This document shows, piece after piece, positions 1-5,207 of a DNA stretch of 5,207 nucleotides (position 1 is its first letter; each line of letters begins with the position of its first letter). The stretch is from a candidate division WWE3 bacterium CG_4_9_14_3_um_filter_43_9. Its GTDB lineage: Bacteria; Patescibacteriota; CPR3; GCA-002780085. The DNA lies in assembly GCA_002791435.1 (NCBI GenBank), contig PFXB01000018.1, positions 2,203 to 7,409 of the forward strand, written 5' to 3'. The notes under the pieces were generated by a model, which had not been told where the DNA came from, made no database searches, and was given only the letters and a program-made list of their open reading frames with translations. The position numbers and the translations under genes are program-made.

Positions 1-50
1 TCATCTACGGCTTCTGCAGATGTTTGATCCGGATTCGACTGTTCTGTCAT
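1..50 (-). CDS. 5' end of an unidentified gene, cut by the window edge
   Basis: An ATG at 48-50 opens 16 codons that run off the left edge, reading MTEQSNPDQTSAEAVD. The peptide is polar and acidic with no hydrophobic segment, like a disordered N-terminal tail, and is too short to name a family. The frame stays open upstream into the rodZ-like coding region, but the only ATG in that stretch is this one, and GTG or TTG codons are absent. The gap to the preceding stop is 22 bp, and only a weak purine stretch (AGAG, 8 nt ahead) could serve as ribosome binding site. Position and strand suggest it belongs to the same transcription unit. It could equally be a spurious opening; sequence beyond the window would settle it. 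Confidence 0.5.
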   Translation of the reverse strand, partial: MTEQSNPDQTSAEAVD

Positions 51-72
51 ATATTGCTCTGTCTTAAAACGT

Positions 73-999
73 TCAATCTTTTCTGTATTCTCTTTCTGCC
101 GGATCGGGGCTCATACCCATCAAACCCATGTCTTTACCGTTGACCGTCACTCTGGTTGAATCGGCTTTGCCGGTTCTGATCTTGACTACTTCTTTGGCTT
201 TAAATTGTCTTTTGGCTCCGGCGGACAAAACTCCTTCGTAGGTTTTGACTCCATCCTCCTCTACCGACAACCAGGCAGCTTCCGGATCAGCCAAGACTTC
301 CACTTCAACATCTGAATAAACCTGCGGGCTTTCTTGCTCCACCAAGGAGGCTGAAGGCGTGGTTTCCTCCACCCAGACTTTTCTTGTTTCGACGCTTTTC
401 CGACCGAGTTTGTTGGTAGCTGCAACTTCTATCGTATTTTCACCCGCCGCCAGATCAACATTCACTGCAAAAGCTCCGCTCTCAACCACTCTGATTTCCT
501 GGCCGTTGATGGTCACTTTGGCCTCCGGATCGGTCCTGCCTACCACCTCGGTAAAAGGAACTTTGAGTCTCTCAGAATCTAAGGGTTTGTCAATGATTAA
601 AACCGGAGAAAGGGCAAAAGAGCTGTATTGGGAATAGATATAGATTAAGAAACCTACCACTCCGATGATTGCAAAAAGACCAACGATCAGGCCAGGGGTC
701 AAAATCACTTTGACTTTCTTTAATGGCTGGGGTGGGGTTTGAGCTCCTTTTTTAAAACTGGCTTTCTCGTCATATTCGCGTCTCCAAAAAGCAATCACCT
801 CGGTTTCCTTTAAACCCAGAAAACGAGCATAAGCTTTCAGAAATCCCTTCATGAAAACCGGTGCCGGAAGATGGGCGTAATCCGAAGACTCCAAAGCCTC
901 AAGATAGCTTTTGCGGATCTTGAGGGCTTTTTCGATTTCTTCCAGACTCAAATTTTTTTCCTGACGGGCTTTTTTTAAAATTCCACCCACTGTTTTCAT
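73..999 (-). CDS. rodZ: RodZ-like protein: helix-turn-helix, membrane span, Ig-like domain, DUF4115
   Basis: Probable bitopic membrane protein of the RodZ type. In characterised bacteria RodZ links MreB filaments through its cytoplasmic helix-turn-helix to the periplasmic wall machinery and supports rod shape. The 308 aa show a Cro/RodZ-type HTH (about 5-65, with LKKARQEKNLSLEEIEKALKI and a downstream FMKGFLKAYARFLGL typical of the HTH_25 family), a basic juxtamembrane stretch (PLKKVK, 92-97) and one strong transmembrane helix (about 98-122). An outer beta-rich Ig-like domain (about 131-212, with TDPEAKVTINGQ and AAGENTIEVAATNKLG) precedes a DUF4115-like C-terminal domain (about 229-297: AAWLSVEEDG, YEGVLSAGAKRQF, IRTGKADSTRVTVNGKDMG). 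The Ig-like module is an addition to the classical RodZ plan. The HTH begins at residue 5, so the ATG at 999 fits, and the ftsK stop lies in frame just upstream. Whether MreB is encoded elsewhere cannot be seen, so a shape role is inferred. A DNA-binding role of the HTH is a less likely alternative. Confidence 0.87.
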   Translation of the reverse strand: MKTVGGILKKARQEKNLSLEEIEKALKIRKSYLEALESSDYAHLPAPVFMKGFLKAYARFLGLKETEVIAFWRREYDEKASFKKGAQTPPQPLKKVKVILTPGLIVGLFAIIGVVGFLIYIYSQYSSFALSPVLIIDKPLDSERLKVPFTEVVGRTDPEAKVTINGQEIRVVESGAFAVNVDLAAGENTIEVAATNKLGRKSVETRKVWVEETTPSASLVEQESPQVYSDVEVEVLADPEAAWLSVEEDGVKTYEGVLSAGAKRQFKAKEVVKIRTGKADSTRVTVNGKDMGLMGMSPDPAEREYRKD

Positions 1000-1005
1000 G
1001 AATTT

Positions 1006-1015
1006 TCACCCCACT
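1006..1015 (-). promoter_or_regulatory. Ribosome binding site of the rodZ-like gene overlapping the ftsK stop
   Basis: AGTGGGGTGA matches the extended Shine-Dalgarno sequence AAGGAGGTGA at 7 of 10 positions, ending 6 nt before the ATG at 999. Its last three bases are the ftsK TGA. Ribosomes finishing ftsK would therefore stand on the initiation site of the next gene, which points to translational coupling. Confidence 0.6.
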
Positions 1016-3180
1016 TCTTTTCCAAAATATTCATCCGCGCTTTTAATCAAAACATCTCTGGGTTTGGCTCCCTCGGCCGGACTTACGATACCACGGGCTT
1101 CAAGCTGATCTAAAATCCGGGCTGCTCGCGCATACCCGATACTCAGACGTCTTTGCAGTAATGAGGCCGAGGCTCTGTCGTGGGAACAAACCACTTTTAT
1201 TGCTTCAGTAAAAAGTTCGTCTTCTTCGCCGGAGGTTGTTTCCAGTTTTTGATAAGCATAGGTGGTGACTTCCTCGTGATAGTCGGGTTCGACCTGGCTT
1301 TTTTTGAGAAAGCTAATCACATTTTTAATTTCCGGGTCAGAAACGTATACTCCTTGGATGCGAACCGGTTTGGCGGCGTCCGGCGGCAGATAGAGCATGT
1401 CTCCCCGTCCTAAAAGTTTTTCTGCTCCCGGCTGATCGATAATGACGCGCGAGTCGACCTGCGAAGTCACATTAAATGCAATCCTGGCCGGAATATTGGC
1501 TTTGATAAGACCGGTGATGACGTCCACTGAAGGACGCTGAGTTGCCAAAACCAGGTGGATGCCGGTGGCGCGCGACATCTGCGCCAGCCTGCAGATAGTC
1601 CCTTCCACTTCGGTGGGCGCATAGGCCATGAGATCCGCCAGCTCGTCTACGATAACTACAATAAAAGGCAGCGCCTGAAAACCTGACATTTCGTTATATT
1701 CATCAATGTTTCTGACTGCACCAGTTTCGAACAAATGGTAACGCCGCTCCATCTCGGCAATCGCCCACTTAAGAGCCGATAAAACTTTTTCAGCCTCAAC
1801 AATCACGGGAGTCAAAAGGTGGGGAATGCCATTGTACTGAATAAGTTCGACCCGTTTCGGATCAACTAAAATCAGTTTAATCTCATAAGGTGAGGCGCGA
1901 AAAAGAAGGGTCGAAATAAAAGTGTTTAAAAGCACCGTTTTACCTGAACCGGTGGCGCCGGCGATTAAAACGTGCGGCATTTTAGCCAAATTTGAAATCA
2001 CGGGTTGACCGGCCACGTCATGACCCAAAGCCACCGTCAAAACCGACTTGGAGTTGCGCATCAAATCAGAAGCCAGCACACTTTTAAGATTAACCAAAGA
2101 CGGTGAATAGTTGGGAACTTCGATGCCGACTAAAGATCTGCCGGGAATCGGAGCCTCGATGCGCACGGTCCCCGTAGGCGCAGCCAAGGCTAAAGCCAGA
2201 TCATTACCGAGAGCGGTAATTTTGGAAATTTTGGTGCCTTCAGTTAACTCTAAGGCATATTGGGTCACTGCCGGGCCGCAATTAACCTCGACCACCCGCG
2301 CTCTGATCCCAAAAGAATCCAAAGTTTTTTCAATCCTTTGGGCGTTGACTTTCACATCTCCACGATTGGCTTCGGTGGGGGGGTTATCTGAAAGCAAAGA
2401 CAGCGGCGGATATTCCCAAACGCTCTCAGAAACCGGAAGGTTGACAAAGGCTGTATCTTGCCTGCTTTGAGTGGTAATTTCGGTTTTGATTTCTCGTTTA
2501 TTCGGCTCGATTACCTTCATTTCTTTGGCTAAGTTTGTTTTGTCAGTCAACGGTTGATGCTCGCCTGCCTTGCCTCCGCCATTGACAACCAGCGCTGGTT
2601 TTTTAGAGTTTGATTTTGCCAAACCCGCGGAAACGAGGTTTTTCAGAAATCCGACTGTTTTGTCGGTGGCGGTCACCAACACGGCAATACTCTGGTCCAG
2701 GGAAGCGTTAAAAATAACCAAAAGTGCGATGAGAAGCAAACACAGCAAAACAACCCCCGCTCCAATGGGCGATAGAAGACGGACTAAAGCATCAGTCAGT
2801 TGTGCTCCAATTATTCCGCCTCCTTCCGAAGACGTTTCCGAGCCGGTAGACGGAGGGGCAAAAAGTTGAACGAAGCCCAAAAATGAAAATAAAAAAAGGA
2901 GTAACCCCAGCCAGACGTTGGCCCTTCCAATCCGCCATTTTAGGCGTGTCAAAAAAAGACCAAAGGTGAAAAGGATCGCGGAGATAAAAATAGTTCCGCT
3001 TCCGAAATAACGATTGAGTACGTCTTGAAAGAGATTGTTGGCGATAACCTGCCCAAAAAAAGAAAGACTTAAAAGAGCGGAAAGACCAAGAAAAACAACC
3101 GCCAAAATTCCTCTCAGGCTATCTTTCTTGAGTTTCAGTTGCATGGACCCTTTGCGTTTGCGGTTTCTGCGTCGAGCCAT
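1006..3180 (-). CDS. ftsK: DNA translocase FtsK/SpoIIIE
   Basis: Septum-anchored hexameric ATPase that pumps double-stranded DNA to clear and segregate chromosome ends during division. The 724 aa are close to SpoIIIE length and much shorter than E. coli FtsK. After a very basic N-terminus (RRRNRKRK, 3-10) come four hydrophobic segments (about 24-45, 62-79, 87-107 and 138-157), then a short polar linker (about 185-265). The motor follows: an alpha domain (about 270-385), the RecA-like beta domain with Walker A GATGSGKT (408-415) and Walker B IVVIVDELADL (507-517), and the FtsK signature ATQRPSVDVITG (546-557). A gamma winged-helix domain (about 650-712), with SASLLQRRLSIGYARAARILD, is the part that reads polar DNA motifs in known FtsKs. 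No key residue is missing. An in-frame TAG (3190-3192) four codons upstream excludes an earlier start, and AGGA (3188-3191) lies 7 nt before the ATG. The rodZ-like gene follows after 6 bp, which suggests co-expression. Confidence 0.97.
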   Translation of the reverse strand: MARRRNRKRKGSMQLKLKKDSLRGILAVVFLGLSALLSLSFFGQVIANNLFQDVLNRYFGSGTIFISAILFTFGLFLTRLKWRIGRANVWLGLLLFLFSFLGFVQLFAPPSTGSETSSEGGGIIGAQLTDALVRLLSPIGAGVVLLCLLLIALLVIFNASLDQSIAVLVTATDKTVGFLKNLVSAGLAKSNSKKPALVVNGGGKAGEHQPLTDKTNLAKEMKVIEPNKREIKTEITTQSRQDTAFVNLPVSESVWEYPPLSLLSDNPPTEANRGDVKVNAQRIEKTLDSFGIRARVVEVNCGPAVTQYALELTEGTKISKITALGNDLALALAAPTGTVRIEAPIPGRSLVGIEVPNYSPSLVNLKSVLASDLMRNSKSVLTVALGHDVAGQPVISNLAKMPHVLIAGATGSGKTVLLNTFISTLLFRASPYEIKLILVDPKRVELIQYNGIPHLLTPVIVEAEKVLSALKWAIAEMERRYHLFETGAVRNIDEYNEMSGFQALPFIVVIVDELADLMAYAPTEVEGTICRLAQMSRATGIHLVLATQRPSVDVITGLIKANIPARIAFNVTSQVDSRVIIDQPGAEKLLGRGDMLYLPPDAAKPVRIQGVYVSDPEIKNVISFLKKSQVEPDYHEEVTTYAYQKLETTSGEEDELFTEAIKVVCSHDRASASLLQRRLSIGYARAARILDQLEARGIVSPAEGAKPRDVLIKSADEYFGKEVG

Positions 3181-3187
3181 GTTTAAA

Positions 3188-3191
3188 TCCT
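3188..3191 (-). promoter_or_regulatory. Ribosome binding site of ftsK
   Basis: AGGA sits 7 nt before the ftsK ATG, at standard spacing. It overlaps an in-frame TAG (3190-3192), which rules out any longer version of the protein and fixes the start at 3180. Confidence 0.65.
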
Positions 3192-3271
3192 ATTCTTTAA
3201 ATTCTAAGTTCCAAATAAGCTCTAAATTCTAAATCATAAACTAAAATTCATTTTGTTTAGAATTTGGTGCC

Positions 3272-3305
3272 TTGATGCTTAGTATTTATTTGATGCTTAG
3301 TATTT
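3272..3305. repeat. Perfect 16-bp tandem direct repeat with 2-bp spacer
   Basis: TTGATGCTTAGTATTT occurs at 3272-3287 and again at 3290-3305, separated by AT, giving an 18-bp period. A decayed relative containing GTGCTTGATTTA follows at 3315-3326. It lies just after the rnj stop. Two exact copies in 34 bp are unlikely by chance even at this base composition and suggest recent duplication or slippage. Confidence 0.8.
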
Positions 3306-3326
3306 CGAATTTAGTGCTTGATTTAT

Positions 3327-5000
3327 TTAAAGTTCAATAATCACCGGCAAAACCATGGGACGGCGTTCGGTCTGGCCATATAAAAATCGTTCCAGTCCGT
3401 CAATAATTTTACGGCGTATGAATCCCTTTTCTGCTTGTTTTTGACTATGTTCGGCAATCACTTGCTCGACAATTTTTTGTGAGCGCGCAATTAAATCCTC
3501 TGATTCTTTCATGAAAACGAAGCCGCGGGAAATGATATCCGGAGGATGAATCAGCTTTCCTGTTTTCTTGTCCAGGTTGATGATCACCACAAAAATTCCT
3601 TCCTCAGCTAAAACCTGCCGGTCGCGCAACACAATTTCTCCCACATCACCGATACCGGTTCCGTCAACCATGACGTCCGAAACCGACACTTTTTCCGCAA
3701 CTTTAGCAGCCCAGTTTGGACCGAGCTCGACCGCGTCTCCTTCTTTGAGAATGAAAGCGTGGTCTTTGGGCATGCCCATTTCTTGTGCCAGCAAAGCCAG
3801 ATGTTTTTGATGTCGCAAAAGCCCCCCGATCGGTATCAGATATTCAGGCTTGGTTAAACCCAACATCAGGGCTAACTCCTGTTTGGAGGCATGGCCTGAA
3901 ACATGCACGTCGTCAGTTATTTCACTGTAGATGACATTGGCTCCCTGGTCACTTAGGCGGTCAATTAAATTATAAACCCCATCCGAATAACCCGGGATCG
4001 GATCAGAGGCGAAAATAACCGTGTCGCCTTCTGTGATTCTGACAAAACGGTGGTCGCGATTGGCAATCCTGACCATGGCTGAACCGGATTGACCCTGGCT
4101 GCCGGCAACAATCAGCATCAATTTTTGGGGAGCGACGCCTTTGATTTGGTCTACTTTAACCAAAATTCCTGCAGGAAATCTAAGATAACCCAGTTTACGC
4201 GCTACCTCCACGTTTTGTTCAACGCTTCTGCCTACCAAAACCAAATACCGATGATGTTTGGCTGCCACCTCGGCCGCCTGTTGAATCCTGGAAATATTGG
4301 AGGAAAAAGTGGTGATCATTACCCGACCTGAGGCTTTTTCCGTTTCCCTGTCAAAGGCCTCCCCGATCGCTTTTTCAGACAAAGTGTAGCCTTCTTTTTC
4401 AATCCGCAAACAATCCGAAAGCAAAACTTTGATCCCTCCCTGTTTTTTAAGGATGGCCAATTTTTCGACTTCAAAAGTTTGGCCGTCAACCGGAGTCCAG
4501 TCAAACTTATAATCCGCGGCGTGTACTATTATCCCGACCGGCGTTTTTAAAATAATTCCCATGGCGTCTTGAATGGAATGGCAAACCGCAAAGAAACTTA
4601 AGTGAAAATCTCCAAGTTGTAACTGCTGATCCATGTTCACCGTCTGCAAACGCACCTTTTTCAGCAACTGGTGTTCTTTCAGTTTAACTTCAATGAGTCC
4701 CATGGTTAGTCGCGTCCCGAAAACCGGGACATTAAGCTGGGGCAAAATATAGGGCAAGGCGCCCATGTGATCTTCGTGGCCATGGGTGATGACAATCCCG
4801 CGCACTTTTTTTCTTCTCTCTAAAAGATAGGAGATGTCCGGGATTACCAAATCTACGCCCAACATGCTTTCATCGGGAAATCCCATGCCGCAATCGACAA
4901 CCACGATATCCTTCTCACTCTCATAAACAAACATATTTTTGGTAACCGAACCTGCTCCGCCCAGGGGAATGATTTTTAATTTTTGGTTTTCGTTTTTCAT
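3327..5000 (-). CDS. rnj: Ribonuclease J (metallo-beta-lactamase/beta-CASP RNase), divergent
   Basis: Cytoplasmic RNase of the beta-CASP metallo-beta-lactamase family, which in other bacteria combines 5'-to-3' exonuclease and endonuclease activity in mRNA decay and rRNA maturation. The 557 aa match the usual full length of about 550. Domains in order: beta-lactamase fold with the opening IPLGGAG (11-17) and the zinc motif HGHEDH (73-78), further metal ligands H141 (CHSIQDA) and D163 (HAADYKFD); beta-CASP insert with TFSSNISR (231-238) and GRSVEQN (257-263); GSQGQ (300-304); motif B HVSGH (366-370); and a complete C-terminal domain ending RPMVLPVIIEL. Two conserved sites differ: motif A reads SDCLR (195-199) rather than SDSTN, and motif C reads PIGG (390-393) rather than PVHGE, so its metal-binding histidine is absent. 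The ATG is the only possible start, because an in-frame TAA lies four codons upstream (5010-5012). It is the first gene of the row here, 146 bp ahead of ftsK. Family assignment is firm; full catalytic activity is not certain. Confidence 0.95.
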   Translation of the reverse strand: MKNENQKLKIIPLGGAGSVTKNMFVYESEKDIVVVDCGMGFPDESMLGVDLVIPDISYLLERRKKVRGIVITHGHEDHMGALPYILPQLNVPVFGTRLTMGLIEVKLKEHQLLKKVRLQTVNMDQQLQLGDFHLSFFAVCHSIQDAMGIILKTPVGIIVHAADYKFDWTPVDGQTFEVEKLAILKKQGGIKVLLSDCLRIEKEGYTLSEKAIGEAFDRETEKASGRVMITTFSSNISRIQQAAEVAAKHHRYLVLVGRSVEQNVEVARKLGYLRFPAGILVKVDQIKGVAPQKLMLIVAGSQGQSGSAMVRIANRDHRFVRITEGDTVIFASDPIPGYSDGVYNLIDRLSDQGANVIYSEITDDVHVSGHASKQELALMLGLTKPEYLIPIGGLLRHQKHLALLAQEMGMPKDHAFILKEGDAVELGPNWAAKVAEKVSVSDVMVDGTGIGDVGEIVLRDRQVLAEEGIFVVIINLDKKTGKLIHPPDIISRGFVFMKESEDLIARSQKIVEQVIAEHSQKQAEKGFIRRKIIDGLERFLYGQTERRPMVLPVIIEL

Positions 5001-5106
5001 GTTTAGTTTTTACCTTTCAGATAAAACCGGCATAATTCCGCCAGCAGCCAGAAACTTTTATTTTTGACTTTTAACTTATTTTCGCCAGATGCCGGCAGCT
5101 AAAAGT
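5001..5106 (-). other. Leader region between rnj and the REP-like element
   Basis: About 106 bp with no supported gene. On the rnj strand it holds an A-rich middle part and, near the gene, a G/C-richer block. A 7-bp inverted repeat, CCGGCAT (5027-5033) with ATGCCGG (5089-5095), is separated by 55 bp and could form a weak long-range stem. I found no pair of -35 and -10 boxes with acceptable spacing, so the rnj promoter is either unconventional, inside or beyond the palindrome, or outside the window. Confidence 0.4.
5013..5017 (-). promoter_or_regulatory. Probable ribosome binding site of rnj
   Basis: AAAGG lies 12 nt ahead of the rnj ATG, followed by an A-rich spacer. The spacing is longer than the usual 5-9 nt, so initiation may be modest. 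The start itself is fixed by the in-frame TAA at 5010-5012. Confidence 0.45.
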
Positions 5107-5172
5107 GTCATTCCCGACCTCAACCGGGAATCCACGCAGTTGTTTCTAGATTCCCGCTTTTGCGGGAATGAC
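5107..5172. repeat. REP-like double palindrome (two GGGAAT hairpins in opposite order)
   Basis: The 66-bp element is bounded by a perfect 10-bp inverted repeat, GTCATTCCCG (5107-5116) and CGGGAATGAC (5163-5172). Each end also folds alone. The left hairpin pairs ATTCCCG (5110-5116) with CGGGAAT (5125-5131) across 8 nt, and the right pairs ATTCCCGC (5150-5157) with GCGGGAAT (5162-5169) across a TTTT loop. Thus small hairpins are nested in a whole-element palindrome, like paired REP/BIME units or a miniature transposable element. The right half fits the pattern ATTCCC-N8-GGGAAT described as dRS3 in Neisseria, though this resemblance may be convergent. No T-tract follows either hairpin on either strand, so it is a poor intrinsic terminator. 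It lies about 107 bp upstream of the rnj start. Confidence 0.82.
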
Positions 5173-5207
5173 GATACGGTAAATTATGCGACTCTCATAT
5201 TAAGTAT

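Larger units (their letters stand above)
3181..3326. repeat. AT-rich degenerate repeat spacer between rnj and ftsK
   Basis: This 146-bp spacer is strongly A+T rich and built from variants of a short word, with no coding potential. On the plus strand TAAATTCTAA appears twice (3199-3208 and 3223-3232), and a related word occurs at 3241-3250. The reverse orientation appears further on as TTTAGAATTT (3256-3265) and GAATTTAG (3307-3314). AAATTCTAAA (3224-3233) is a perfect 10-bp inverted copy of 3256-3265, and TAAAC/GTTTA (3237-3241 and 3255-3259) offers an alternative stem. The two orientations cluster on opposite sides, so the spacer can fold as a loose hairpin. From memory, similar words recur between genes in CPR genomes. 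Function unknown. Confidence 0.65.

Noticed and set aside
2111..2470. Plus-strand open frame of 119 codons
   Set aside because: It is antisense to the conserved FtsK alpha domain, and its composition reflects the complementary codons rather than a protein of its own. The other plus-strand frames (359-637, 1180-1413, 2570-2869, 3035-3232, 3568-3810, 4089-4331) were rejected likewise.
3233..3238. TATGAT as a -10 box of an ftsK promoter on the minus strand
   Set aside because: The hexamer 17 bp upstream, TCTAAA, matches the -35 consensus at only 3 of 6 positions, and such words are expected by chance in this AT-rich repeat.
3822..3827. A frameshift at the six-cytosine run (six G on the coding strand) explaining the missing motif C histidine
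   Set aside because: The conserved residues before (KPEYLIP) and after (RH, then LALLAQEMG) stay in frame with family spacing, so only two compensating indels could explain it.
4319..4504. Minus-strand open frame of 61 codons inside rnj
   Set aside because: It overlaps the well-conserved RNase J frame entirely, is lysine- and arginine-rich low-complexity sequence and resembles no family.
5107..5172. Intrinsic terminator at the GGGAAT hairpins
   Set aside because: The stems are stable but no run of T follows on either strand, and the element has the symmetry of a REP-like unit.
5107..5172. CRISPR repeats
   Set aside because: Only a single inverted pair is present, with no regularly spaced direct repeats and spacers.

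Overview
This 5.2-kb window carries one compact gene row, all on the minus strand, so it is read from high to low coordinates: a ribonuclease J (5000-3327), an FtsK/SpoIIIE DNA translocase (3180-1006), a RodZ-like membrane protein with an N-terminal helix-turn-helix (999-73), and the first 16 codons of a further unidentified gene (50-1, cut by the window edge). No plus-strand gene, RNA gene, CRISPR array or insertion sequence is supported.

The organism is bacterial. The short spacers, the order RNase J - FtsK - RodZ, the divergent RNase J and the AT-rich degenerate intergenic repeats suggest a Candidate Phyla Radiation (Patescibacteria) lineage such as Microgenomates. This is an inference from memory of such sequences, not a search result. 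TGA ends both ftsK and the rodZ-like gene, so the standard bacterial code fits, and the recoded-UGA groups (Gracilibacteria, Absconditabacteria) do not.

Layout: 5207-5001 is the region upstream of rnj, about 200 bp, with a 66-bp REP-like double palindrome (5107-5172). It is followed by rnj, then by a 146-bp spacer (3326-3181) of degenerate AT-rich repeats. ftsK follows. The rodZ-like gene starts only 6 bp after the ftsK stop, in the same reading frame, and its Shine-Dalgarno-like sequence overlaps that stop. After a 22-bp gap the edge-truncated gene begins.

The genes are core housekeeping: RNA processing and decay (RNase J), chromosome clearance at the division septum (FtsK) and envelope or cell-shape organisation (RodZ). 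This is not an obvious defence or mobile system. The most notable point is that the RNase J lacks the motif C histidine, normally in a Pro-Val-His-Gly-Glu context. It has Pro-Ile-Gly-Gly there, and an altered sequence after the motif A aspartate, while the other catalytic motifs are intact.
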